Made by a program: the position numbers and the translations under genes. This document shows, piece after piece, positions 8,472 to 16,469 of a stretch of 64,000 nucleotides of DNA (positions within the stretch are counted from its first letter, which is position 1; the number at the start of each line of letters is the position of its first letter). The stretch covers positions 124,001 through 188,000 of the forward strand of contig NZ_JAMBOX010000003.1 in NCBI RefSeq assembly GCF_023715785.1, written 5' to 3'. Source of the DNA: Neobacillus niacini. Its GTDB lineage: Bacteria > Bacillota > Bacilli > Bacillales > Cytobacillaceae. The notes below the pieces were generated by a model, which was not told the DNA's origin, searched no databases, and saw only the letters and a program-made list of their open reading frames with translations.

Positions 8472-9332
8472 TTATAGTATCAGCAGAACCGTTCCCGCCG
8501 TGATAACAATCCCACCGATTATCGTATGCTTGGCTGCCTTTTCTTTTAAAACAATGAAACTTAAAATCATCGTCAACACGACGCTGAATTTATCAATCGG
8601 TGCGACAACAGAAACCTTTCCCGTCGCTATGGCGGCAAAATAACATAACCACGATAGGCCCGTCGCAACCCCGGACAGAATTAGAAACAAGTATCCCTTC
8701 TTCGTAATCTTGTTCAATTCCTTATGCGTTCCTTTGAAAAAGACAATTGCCCAAGCAAATAACAGGATTACGATTGTTCGGAGGAAAGTAGCCAGATTGG
8801 AATCAACATCTTCCATCCCAATTTTCGCCAGTATCGAGGTCAAAGCGGCAAAGACCGCCCCAATAATGGCATAGACTATGTAGATTTGCGAGCCGGTGAA
8901 GCGTTTCTTTTCTTCATTTTTTCCTATTAGAATAAAGGTTCCGATGGCAATGATCGCCCCTCCTGCCAAAACCAGCGATTTGGCCGGCTCGCCAAGAACC
9001 AGGATGGAAAATCCAATCGTCAATACGACACTTGCTTTATCAATAGGAACGACCTTGGACACATCACCGATGGCCAGTGCTCTAAAGAAAAACAACCATG
9101 ACAAGCCTGTTGCCAAACCGGAAAACAAAATGAACCATAATGCCCTTGTGCTAATCTGCATGACGGAATCCAGTTGGCCGGTGATAATCACGACAATAAA
9201 TGCCATGATTAAGACAACAATGGTCCTTATTGCCGTAGCCAGGTTAGAATTTACTTTTTCAATGCCGATCTTGGCCAGGATAGCGGTGAACGATGCAAAG
9301 ACGGCTGCTAATAATGCTAAAATGATACTCAT
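8472..9332 (-). CDS. EamA/DMT family transporter
   Basis: 286 residues, ten predicted membrane helices formed by two tandem EamA repeats (about 1-137 and 150-285). The repeats are visibly duplicated: ILAKIGIEKVNSNLATAIRT in the first and ILAKIGMEDVDSNLATFLRT in the second. Each repeat also contains GLSWL and VAPIDKFSVVLT-like segments. The DMT superfamily moves small metabolites, often as exporters; the substrate is not predictable. Start ATG 9332 behind GGAAGTGACTTAA. Monocistronic between two terminators. Confidence 0.85.
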   Translation of the reverse strand: MSIILALLAAVFASFTAILAKIGIEKVNSNLATAIRTIVVLIMAFIVVIITGQLDSVMQISTRALWFILFSGLATGLSWLFFFRALAIGDVSKVVPIDKASVVLTIGFSILVLGEPAKSLVLAGGAIIAIGTFILIGKNEEKKRFTGSQIYIVYAIIGAVFAALTSILAKIGMEDVDSNLATFLRTIVILLFAWAIVFFKGTHKELNKITKKGYLFLILSGVATGLSWLCYFAAIATGKVSVVAPIDKFSVVLTMILSFIVLKEKAAKHTIIGGIVITAGTVLLIL

Positions 9333-9472
9333 TTAAGTCACTTCCTTTAATAAATATAGAGCAGTTGCTTTTGATAAATTCAGTATATCGTTTTATTTTT
9401 AAAATAAACAAATTGACGAATGACAAGGAAAATGTCCTATTCGTTATATTTCCAAAAAATAGATCTCACCAT

Positions 9473-9523
9473 AAAAAAGAACCCTAATCGTAACATTTTA
9501 TTTTACGATTAGGGTTCTTTTTT
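9473..9523. terminator. Strong bidirectional terminator after the DHA2 exporter gene
   Basis: A 15-bp perfect stem (GAACCCTAATCGTAA at 9479-9493 with its complement at 9503-9517) flanked by AAAAAA on the left and TTTTTT on the right. Confidence 0.9.
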
Positions 9524-9530
9524 CATGTAA

Positions 9531-10985
9531 CTAGCTGCGTACCGGTTGTGTTGCTTTTACCAACGCTGGAGCTTGTTCCTTTACGGTGCTTGGTTTTCTC
9601 ATAAATAAAGAACAGATTAATGTAAAGACTGAAATTCCCGTAACAAAGTAGAAGGCATATTTTACGCCGGCAGCTAATATTTCGCCCTGACCTGCTTCTG
9701 GAGCGCCAGCTGCAAAACTAGTTTGGCCTGCTGTAAGCAGTGTAATGGCAATAGCTGTGCCTGCTGCACCAGCTACTTGGTTCAATGTATTCATGGCAGC
9801 TGAGCCATCTGCATACAACTCACGCGGCAATGCATTGAGTCCATTTGTTTGCGCCGGGATGGTTACCATCGTTAACCCGAAGAACAATACCATGAATGCT
9901 GCAATGATTTGCCAAGCCGGTGTTGTCGCTGAAATAGTCGCAGCAAACATGATATTTCCAATCAATACAATGATTGAGCCAACGATTGTTAATTTACGCG
10001 GCCCAATTTTATCGAACAGTGTGCCGACAATCGGTGACATGATCACGTTAACGGCATTACCAGGAAGCAGCAATAAACCCGCCACTGCGGCACTAAATAA
10101 TAAAGAACCCTTTAAATACATTGGCAATAAAATACCAACTGATAAAATCACTAAAATGCTTAAGAACATCATCGCTGTTCCTAATGTGAACATGGAGTTA
10201 CTGAATACACTTAAATTAATCATTGGCTTATCCATTGTCTTTTGACGAACTCCAAATAAGACAAGCGCCATAATTCCTATCAGCAAAGGCACCCATACGA
10301 TAGGAGTTGTAAAAGGCGCTCCTGCCATAGAAGCCAATCCATAAATTAATCCGCCAAAACCGGCTGTTGATAAAACGATGGATAGACCATCGATTTTAGG
10401 TTTCGTAATTTCCCCGACATTTACGATTTTTAATGTGGCTGCAAGAGTCAATATGACATAAAAAGCAGCGCTAATCCAGAAAATATAATGCCAGCCTAAT
10501 GTACTTATAACGACACCTGAAAGGGTCGGTCCTAAAGCAGGCCCTAATGTAATCACAAGACCCATGATCCCCATGACTACGCCGCGTTTGTGAACCGGAA
10601 AAATAATTAATAGAACACTTACCATGACCGGCATGATGATACCTGTTCCGACCGCTTGGACAATTCGGCCAGTTTCCAAGATGACAAAATTTGGAGAAAC
10701 CGCCGCTAGAACCGCCCCTGCCATTGATATGACAAGTCCCCCAATGACTAATTGGCGAGTACTAAACCATTTCATTAAAAGTGCTGATATCGGCACCAAA
10801 ATTGCCAATGTTAATAAATATCCTGTTGTCAGCCATTGTGCAGTGGCTGCTTTTATTGAAAATTGCTCCATCACATTTGTTAATGCCATATTTAAGGCAG
10901 TCTCGCCGAATAATCCGATAAAGGCCCCCAGCATTAAGATGGCCGCCATTACCTTTGGACTTTTTACTTGAATTTGTGTACTCAT
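9531..10985 (-). CDS. DHA2-family drug exporter (EmrB/QacA/LmrB-like, 14 TM)
   Basis: 484 residues with about 14 membrane helices. Motif C of proton antiporters is present (LGPALGPTLSGVV, about 146-158), as is the early WLTTGYLLTLAILVPISALL segment typical of DHA2 proteins. It should export cationic or amphipathic drugs using the proton gradient. Start ATG 10985 behind AAAAGGAG. A 17-bp palindrome overlaps its promoter and is repeated in front of the adjacent MarR gene, so the MarR protein very likely represses it. Ends at a strong terminator. Confidence 0.9.
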   Translation of the reverse strand: MSTQIQVKSPKVMAAILMLGAFIGLFGETALNMALTNVMEQFSIKAATAQWLTTGYLLTLAILVPISALLMKWFSTRQLVIGGLVISMAGAVLAAVSPNFVILETGRIVQAVGTGIIMPVMVSVLLIIFPVHKRGVVMGIMGLVITLGPALGPTLSGVVISTLGWHYIFWISAAFYVILTLAATLKIVNVGEITKPKIDGLSIVLSTAGFGGLIYGLASMAGAPFTTPIVWVPLLIGIMALVLFGVRQKTMDKPMINLSVFSNSMFTLGTAMMFLSILVILSVGILLPMYLKGSLLFSAAVAGLLLLPGNAVNVIMSPIVGTLFDKIGPRKLTIVGSIIVLIGNIMFAATISATTPAWQIIAAFMVLFFGLTMVTIPAQTNGLNALPRELYADGSAAMNTLNQVAGAAGTAIAITLLTAGQTSFAAGAPEAGQGEILAAGVKYAFYFVTGISVFTLICSLFMRKPSTVKEQAPALVKATQPVRS

Positions 10986-11071
10986 TTAAATCTCCTTTTT
11001 ATTCAATAGACCAGTCTCTGGTTACAAAGTTTATCCATTTTGTAGCACACCCCCGAATACTAACGTTCTCC

Positions 11072-11112
11072 ACTATATCAAAAATTTTTTCGCAATGTCA
11101 ACCGGGTTGACA
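11072..11112 (-). promoter_or_regulatory. Promoter of the DHA2 exporter with MarR operator
   Basis: The palindrome TGTCAAC-CGG-GTTGACA occupies 11096-11112. On the minus strand its left arm supplies a TTGACA -35 (11101-11096), and after 18 bases TATAGT (11077-11072) makes a -10. The same palindrome with a different centre sits at 11631-11647. Confidence 0.75.
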
Positions 11113-11146
11113 ATATATTTTTATTTAAGTTGCACTCAGTATTTAC

Positions 11147-11575
11147 CTACAAGCCCCAATCGAGCTTCAATATATCATTGAGTAATTGGAATTTTTCATC
11201 GCCAATTTCATCTATAATTTTTTTGATGATGTCCACCTTTATGGACTGGTTTTTTTCGTAGCATTCTTCACCTAGTTCTGTTAACTGAATGCATTTATCC
11301 TTTTTGTTATTTTCCAGACTGCTTATTACTACTAACCCCTTTGACTCTAGGCTTTTGATGAATTTATGGGTTGCTTGGCGGGAAATATCCACACTTTTTG
11401 TCACATACGAAATAGTTGGCTTACTTTTATAAATCCTTGCCATAATAAACCATTCTGAATTTGATAAATAGATGTCACTGTTATCGTTCCATACTTTTTC
11501 AATCATTCTGCGAAGTTGAATATGACGTTCACTTAATAAGTCAATAAAATCTAATTTATGTAAATTCGTTTCCAA
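11147..11575 (-). CDS. MarR family transcriptional regulator
   Basis: Start TTG 11575 is preferred because GAGG lies 8 bases upstream; GTG 11584 is possible. About 142 residues. The winged helix lies at about 45-110 (SNSEWFIMARIYKS, SYVTKSVDISRQATHKFIKSLESKGLV, then a basic wing SSLENNKKDKCIQLTE). MarR proteins are dimeric ligand-responsive repressors. It sits next to the DHA2 exporter gene, and both promoters contain the same 17-bp palindrome. Repression of the exporter and autorepression are therefore the simplest reading, relieved by an unknown drug or phenolic ligand. Confidence 0.85.
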   Translation of the reverse strand: METNLHKLDFIDLLSERHIQLRRMIEKVWNDNSDIYLSNSEWFIMARIYKSKPTISYVTKSVDISRQATHKFIKSLESKGLVVISSLENNKKDKCIQLTELGEECYEKNQSIKVDIIKKIIDEIGDEKFQLLNDILKLDWGL

Positions 11576-11607
11576 CGTATTCACCTCATTTTGTCTCTTT
11601 GGCTATT

Positions 11608-11670
11608 ACTATACGAAAGCGCTTCAAAATTGTCAACAAAGTTGACATTTTACAAAAATTATGATAAAAT
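11608..11670. promoter_or_regulatory. Back-to-back sigma-A promoters sharing one MarR operator
   Basis: The 17-bp palindrome TGTCAAC-AAA-GTTGACA (11631-11647) contains a TTGACA -35 on each strand. To the right: TTGACA 11642-11647, 17-bp spacer, TAAAAT 11665-11670, driving the CarD-family gene. To the left on the minus strand: TTGACA 11636-11631, 17-bp spacer, TATAGT 11613-11608, driving marR. A dimer bound here would cover both -35 boxes. Confidence 0.8.
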
Positions 11671-11714
11671 TATTTGTAAACTTGGTTAACGACTTATAAG
11701 ATAGGAGTGATAAA

Positions 11715-12206
11715 ATGTTTCATATTGGAGATGTCATTATCTATTCCGAACATGGCTTATGCGAAATTGAAGATATATGTGAAAAAACCATATATGATGT
11801 TACCAGAACGTATTATGTGATGCATCCTTTAGGAGATACAAAATTAACCATCAGCACCCCTGTCGATAGTGATAAAGTTCTGATGCTCGAGTTGTTGAAC
11901 CGTGACGACGCCATGGAGATTATTGATTCCTTTAAAGAGCCAGGCGCAAAATGGATCGAAGATATTAGACAGCGTAATATGAAATACCACACGGTGGTTA
12001 AATCGGGGAATCGCAAGGACATTGCCCAAATTGCCAATACGTTAATGCGGAAAGAACGTGAATTTGGCCAAAATAATAAGAAGCTCTATGATCAGGACCG
12101 TAAGCTCTTAAATACCATCCAAACGATATTATTTACCGAACTTGCGACGTCATTAGATACTAATGTTGAAGAGATAAGAAACAGGATCACAAGCGTGATC
12201 CTGTAA
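11715..12206 (+). CDS. CarD/CdnL-family RNA polymerase-binding protein
   Basis: 163 residues. The N-terminal CarD_CdnL_TRCF (Tudor-like) domain lies at about 1-65 (MFHIGDVIIYSEHGLCEIEDI, then STPVDSDKVLM), and an all-helical C-terminal domain (about 70-163) ends in a basic stretch. Family members bind the beta subunit of RNA polymerase and stabilise open complexes; B. subtilis has a shorter relative, YdeB. Start ATG 11715 behind ATAGGAGTG. Its promoter shares the MarR operator, which is unusual for this family and suggests a conditional paralogue rather than the housekeeping copy. A 10-bp inverted repeat overlaps the 3' end of the gene. Confidence 0.85.
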   Translation: MFHIGDVIIYSEHGLCEIEDICEKTIYDVTRTYYVMHPLGDTKLTISTPVDSDKVLMLELLNRDDAMEIIDSFKEPGAKWIEDIRQRNMKYHTVVKSGNRKDIAQIANTLMRKEREFGQNNKKLYDQDRKLLNTIQTILFTELATSLDTNVEEIRNRITSVIL

Positions 12207-12208
12207 TG

Positions 12209-12235
12209 GAAGCAGGAGACAGTTCCCCTGCTTCG
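12209..12235. terminator. Terminator between carD-like gene and kimA
   Basis: GAAGCAGG...CCTGCTTC hairpin between the two convergent stop codons, a member of the dispersed hairpin family. T-runs are short, so efficiency is uncertain. Confidence 0.55.
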
Positions 12236-12236
12236 T

Positions 12237-14063
12237 CTATTTTCTCAAATGATAAGGTACAGTCGTGATAATAACGTTCCTTCGATACAATAAATAGGCG
12301 CGAATCAGTAAACTGGATTGGTTATGAAGAATGTTTTCCCAATTATTCTTTGGAATAAATTGCGGGATTATCACGGTAACCTGATAGTTTGCCTCGCTCG
12401 CTTTCTTTTCTACTGTATCAATAAATTTGGTTAATGGATGAATGATACTTCGATAATGGGAGTGTAGTGTCACTAGTCGAATATTGGGCTGCCACTTCTT
12501 CCATTTTTCCTCAAACTTCTGTTCATCTTCTCTTTCAAACGCCACATACACTGCAATAATTTGGTCGGGTGACAGGGATTTTGCATAGTTCATCGTATTT
12601 TCGACCACATGCGTGATCCCCGCTACAGGTACAATCATGACATTCCCTTCAATTGGCATAACCGGCTCACCCGTGGTAATACTGAGCTGATCTCCCACCG
12701 CTTCATAATGTCTGCGGATTCGATGAAAAAGCATAATGATAAGCGGTAAAAAGATCAAGACCGGCCAAACCTGCGGAAATTTTGTTATAAAGAAAATCAT
12801 CGTGACAGTAAAACTGATCAGTGCCCCGGTCGTATTGATGATAAATTTCGGCAGCCAGCCGGCAGGTTTTTCGCGGAGCCATTTTACCATCATCCCGGAT
12901 TGCGATAAGGTGAACGGTACAAATACCCCCACCGCATAAAGCGGAATGAGATGCTCAGTTTTTGCTTGGAATGCTGCTATTAGCAAAATCGATGCCAATC
13001 CAAGTATAATAATTCCATTTGAGTACCCTAATCGGTCTCCTCTAATCAGGAACATTCGTGGAATGAATTTATCCTTCGCCAGGTTCACCGCCAGTAACGG
13101 GAAAGCGGAATAACCAGTGTTTGCGGCCAGAATTAAGATTAAGGCAGTCGTTCCTTGGATAAAGAAGTACATGTAATTCCGCCCAAATACTCCCTCGGCA
13201 ATTTGCGAAACAACGGTTACCTCTGCTCTTGGTGCAATCCCATAAAAATAGGCTAATGTTACAATACCTGAAAACAGCACCGCAAGCAGGATGCCCATAG
13301 CCATTAATGTCTTTGCAGCATTAACAGGGGCAGGTTCTTTGAAATTGGGAATCGCATTAGAGATGGCTTCGACCCCTGTTAACGCTGAGCTTCCTGAAGC
13401 AAACGCCCTTAAAAGGATGATCAAACTGACTCCAGCCACAGGGGTTCCAATATGTGAATGCAAATTGGCAGAAACATCTCCTGTCAATACATGCCAAAGA
13501 CCCACACCAATCAAAATGAACAAGGCGAGCACAAACAGGTATACAGGGTACGCCAATATGGAAGCCGACTCCGTAACCCCTCTTAAATTTAAAATTGTTA
13601 GAAATAGGACAAAAGTGACGGCAATCGCGACATTATGGCCATGCAAATTCGGAAAAGCAGAAGTAATCGCATCTGTTCCTGCGGACACACTAACAGCCAC
13701 TGTCAGGATATAATCGACCAATAACGAGCCGCCGGCCACCAATCCAGGATTCACGCCCAGATTACTTTTTGAAACGACATAAGCCCCCCCGCCGTGAGGG
13801 TAGGCATAAATGATTTGGCGATAAGATAAAATAAGCGCAGTCAAGAGAATTAATACGCCCACCGCGATTGGAATTGAATACCATAATGCAGCAGCTCCGA
13901 TTGAAACGAGAACAATCAAAATTTGTTCCGGGCCGTAAGCCACAGAAGACAGCGCATCCGAAGACAGGATGGCCAATGCCTTTGTCTTATTAATTCGTTG
14001 TTCCCCTAATTCATGTGTTTTTAAAGGCCGCCCAATCAGAAAACGTTTGATGAAAGAAAGCAT
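12237..14063 (-). CDS. kimA: KimA high-affinity potassium importer
   Basis: Start ATG 14063 follows GGTGA with 7-base spacing; a TTG at 14081 would add six residues. 608 residues: about 12 membrane helices of the APC/KUP-like fold (to about residue 440), then a cytoplasmic domain of about 160 residues ending TTVPYHLRK. Segments such as KALAILSSDALSSVAYGPEQ and GTDAITSAFP match B. subtilis KimA (formerly YdaO) closely from memory. KimA is a proton/K+ symporter that c-di-AMP inhibits. Transcription is controlled by the c-di-AMP riboswitch just upstream, which turns the gene off when potassium, and so c-di-AMP, is high. Confidence 0.95.
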   Translation of the reverse strand: MLSFIKRFLIGRPLKTHELGEQRINKTKALAILSSDALSSVAYGPEQILIVLVSIGAAALWYSIPIAVGVLILLTALILSYRQIIYAYPHGGGAYVVSKSNLGVNPGLVAGGSLLVDYILTVAVSVSAGTDAITSAFPNLHGHNVAIAVTFVLFLTILNLRGVTESASILAYPVYLFVLALFILIGVGLWHVLTGDVSANLHSHIGTPVAGVSLIILLRAFASGSSALTGVEAISNAIPNFKEPAPVNAAKTLMAMGILLAVLFSGIVTLAYFYGIAPRAEVTVVSQIAEGVFGRNYMYFFIQGTTALILILAANTGYSAFPLLAVNLAKDKFIPRMFLIRGDRLGYSNGIIILGLASILLIAAFQAKTEHLIPLYAVGVFVPFTLSQSGMMVKWLREKPAGWLPKFIINTTGALISFTVTMIFFITKFPQVWPVLIFLPLIIMLFHRIRRHYEAVGDQLSITTGEPVMPIEGNVMIVPVAGITHVVENTMNYAKSLSPDQIIAVYVAFEREDEQKFEEKWKKWQPNIRLVTLHSHYRSIIHPLTKFIDTVEKKASEANYQVTVIIPQFIPKNNWENILHNQSSLLIRAYLLYRRNVIITTVPYHLRK

Positions 14064-14144
14064 GGTTGATTCACCGTCCAAAAGTTTTATAACTTATTTT
14101 CCCCATTTAAAAAGTAAATCCCGATGTTGAAGTATTATTTTTTT

Positions 14145-14360
14145 GAATAAAAAAAGTGTCCACAAGTCAAACTAAATAGACCTGTAGACACTCTTATTTT
14201 ATAAGCGTCACAAGTTCCACCTTCCTTCTCATATAACGCTTACGAGGTTAGCTGTCGGATTCGGACCTTGAGTAGCCCTACCTTCAAAAGGATTCACCCC
14301 ATGGAATAAGGCATAAAGCCTTAACTGGTTCCCCCGCACCAATCGGTTTCAGCGATTTAG
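14145..14360 (-). promoter_or_regulatory. c-di-AMP (ydaO-yuaA) riboswitch with intrinsic terminator
   Basis: Read on the minus strand, 14360 to about 14200 contains the hallmark blocks of the ydaO aptamer in order: ATCGCTGAAACCGATTGG, GCGGGGGAACC, GGGGTGAATCC, AAGGTAGGGCTACTC, CCGAATCCGACAGCTAACC, TCGTAAGCG. It is followed by a hairpin (14155-14168 with 14179-14192) and a T-run. Ligand binding should favour this terminator and stop kimA transcription. Confidence 0.95.
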
Positions 14361-14433
14361 AAATATGAAACAATGAAAATAGTACTACTCTATTCCATTA
14401 ATGTAAATAAAATTTTTTGCGAGGAGGATCTAC

Positions 14434-14568
14434 ATGCCTAAACAAAATAAACCACTTTTATCTGATGAATTTCTCAATGAATTAGCGAAAGAAATTAACG
14501 AACAATATGGCTGGCCAGTAAAAGAACAAAATGTAGAGCCGAAATCGCCTCTATCTCCTGATCGGTAA
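14434..14568 (+). CDS. Small hydrophilic protein, 44 residues
   Basis: ATG 14434 has an excellent ribosome site, GCGAGGAGGATCTAC. The product begins MPKQNKPLLSDEFLNELAKE and continues through QYGWPVKEQN to a Pro/Ser-rich tail: soluble and acidic/basic mixed. The last 18 bases overlap the 3' end of the convergent truncated gerA-type gene. I do not recognise the family, but the ribosome site and composition support a real gene. Confidence 0.6.
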   Translation: MPKQNKPLLSDEFLNELAKEINEQYGWPVKEQNVEPKSPLSPDR

Positions 14569-15651
14569 AGGGAGCAGGGACGTGGCCGGCATTGGAACCA
14601 TTTCCCTAGCTCCGGCAATCGCCAATAATAAATCAGTTGGCAGCATCTCCATATGATAATTGGTAATGGCAATGTAGATGGATGATGTAAATAAGGTGAT
14701 AAACATCGCGAATATCCGCAACAATCTGGTAAAGTTTCCGTAAATGAAACGCAAATAATGATCATCTGCGGAATGGTAAAAAGACCAAAACGTTGCTGGT
14801 GTGACCAGTGCAAACGGAGAGTTATTCATGACTACAATGACATAGCCATCCTCGACGAAAGAGGCCGCCCTGTCTGGACGCTCTGTTTGTAAAATGGTCG
14901 GAACCAAGCTTTTTTTCCGATCTTCAATGTGTTGAATCAGCAGGCTTAAATTTTGCACAGCGTCTTTTTTTACGGCTCCGATTCTTCCTTTTAATTCTTC
15001 CAAGACCTGTGTACTTGCCAATTCTTTATTATAAATTAGAAATACTTCATTGTTTGAGCGGGCCCCGATGGTCATTTTTTCGACCATGAAATCTTCACTG
15101 CGAATCTTCTTGCGAATCAGAGAGATATTGATTTCCGCTTTTTCCACAAAGGCTTCCTTAGGACCAAGCAATGTCGTTTCATTCTGCGGCTTCTCTACGC
15201 TTCTGCCGGCTACCTTTGCCGTTAGAATGATATATGTTTTTGCCAGCCCTTCCATTATCAAGACTGTGGCTCCTGAATTTAATTCCTTTACCGCTTTAGA
15301 TATCTCTTTCTCCTCGCTCACAGCACTGACACTGATGGCAGAGGGCAAGTCAACGACGACCTTGCTGGTCATGATCAGGGGTTTGATAATTCCTTCATCA
15401 ATTAGCTTGTCATCTGTCATGGATGGAACATAAAACAAAGCCGCTCTTTTTTCAATGATTGGGATGGTAAGCTCCCTCACCATGAAGTCAACATTCGAAG
15501 GGAATGAATAGAGTTGTTTGATATATTCCAAATCACGATACAAATCGCCGGAAAAGAAATCATCAGTTTTATAGCTTACATCTTTCGGTAAAAATTCTTT
15601 GCTCATTTCCATTTTTATTCGTTGTCTTTTTTTAAAAATTGACCTTCTCAT
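14551..15651 (-). pseudogene. GerA-family spore germination protein, C-terminally truncated
   Basis: Start ATG 15651 follows GTGGAGG. About 366 residues match the GerA/SpoVAF family: the soluble N-terminal part, then the membrane region with SFVEDGYVIVVMNNSPFALV, FWSFYHSADDHYLRF and ITNYHMEMLPTDLLLAIAGA. Family members are usually near 480-530 residues and have several more membrane helices after the GAREMVPMPA motif. Here the sequence changes abruptly to TSLLPLPIRR and stops, exactly where a GGGAGCAGGGACG repeat begins on the plus strand. No gerB or gerC partner follows. I infer a deletion that removed the rest of a gerA operon. Confidence 0.75.
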
Positions 15652-15780
15652 GAGTTTTCCTCCACCTGAAGGGACCATAAAATTCCACTTTGTTTAGCTT
15701 TTGCCATATGAGAGTTTTTTATGAAATCACGATATATGTTAAACTAAATTGAATAAGGTTTTGGAATGGAGATGGCGGTA

Positions 15781-16356
15781 ATGGCACGGGAACGAAAATT
15801 TTCGACGGAGGAACTTTATCAATGTACCAAGCAGTTGTTGCTGGAGCATGGGTATGAAGGCTTTACCTTCAGTCTGCTGGCAGATCGGCTCGAGGTTTCT
15901 CGAGGGGCGATATACAAATACTTTGAAAATAAAGAAGAATTGATTACGGAATTTATGCTTGATGAAATGAATCATTTCCTTGTTGAACTTAAGGAAATCG
16001 CTGTATTGGACGAATTTGACAAGCAGTTTGATTTCTTGTTCAAGCTTATTTTTAAAAATATCAACATCCAACAGCTGATTGAGTTTGGCAAACAAATTCC
16101 TTTGTCCACAAGTGAAAAGGTTCGAACTAATATATTGAAGCTTGAGGCCATGCATTTGGAAATGTACAAATATATGCAAAACTTTGTATCGCTGGGGAAG
16201 TCTGAGAAGAAGCTCAAGTCCCAAATCCCTGATATGCTGGTGCTGGGGATGATTTTTCAAACAGTGGCAATTCCCAATCATTTTGGCATCCCACACGATA
16301 CCTGGGTCAAGTCAATTAAAGAGATTATCAGTCACGGTATGTTCCAAAATAAATAA
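15781..16356 (+). CDS. TetR/AcrR family regulator
   Basis: I prefer ATG 15781 (GGAG nine bases upstream) to ATG 15766. About 191 residues. The N-terminal TetR helix-turn-helix lies at about 8-55 (FTFSLLADRLEVSRGAIYKYFENKEELI); the rest is the helical ligand-binding and dimer domain. It directly precedes an MMPL exporter gene on the same strand. Three copies of TGACA-N4-TGTCA lie between the two genes, the first overlapping a good promoter. It is very likely the repressor of that exporter. Confidence 0.85.
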   Translation: MARERKFSTEELYQCTKQLLLEHGYEGFTFSLLADRLEVSRGAIYKYFENKEELITEFMLDEMNHFLVELKEIAVLDEFDKQFDFLFKLIFKNINIQQLIEFGKQIPLSTSEKVRTNILKLEAMHLEMYKYMQNFVSLGKSEKKLKSQIPDMLVLGMIFQTVAIPNHFGIPHDTWVKSIKEIISHGMFQNK

Positions 16357-16357
16357 A

Positions 16358-16437
16358 TTGACACTATTGTCACTATAAAAGATAATGAGTATGACAATAG
16401 TGTCATTTATTTTTTACCGAAAGTGACACAACTGTCA
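16358..16437 (+). promoter_or_regulatory. MMPL exporter promoter with three TetR-type operators
   Basis: TTGACA (16358-16363), 17-bp spacer, GATAAT (16381-16386). Three palindromes of form TGACA-N4-TGTCA lie at 16359-16372 (overlapping the -35), 16392-16405 (just past the start site) and 16424-16437 (extended to AAAGTGACA-N4-TGTCACTTT). Centres are 33 and 32 bp apart, about three helical turns. The first two are also reverse complements of each other and could form a tetR terminator hairpin followed by TTTATTTTTT. Confidence 0.75.
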
Positions 16438-16469
16438 CTTTAACTTCTACAGAAGGGTGGGTTTATTAT

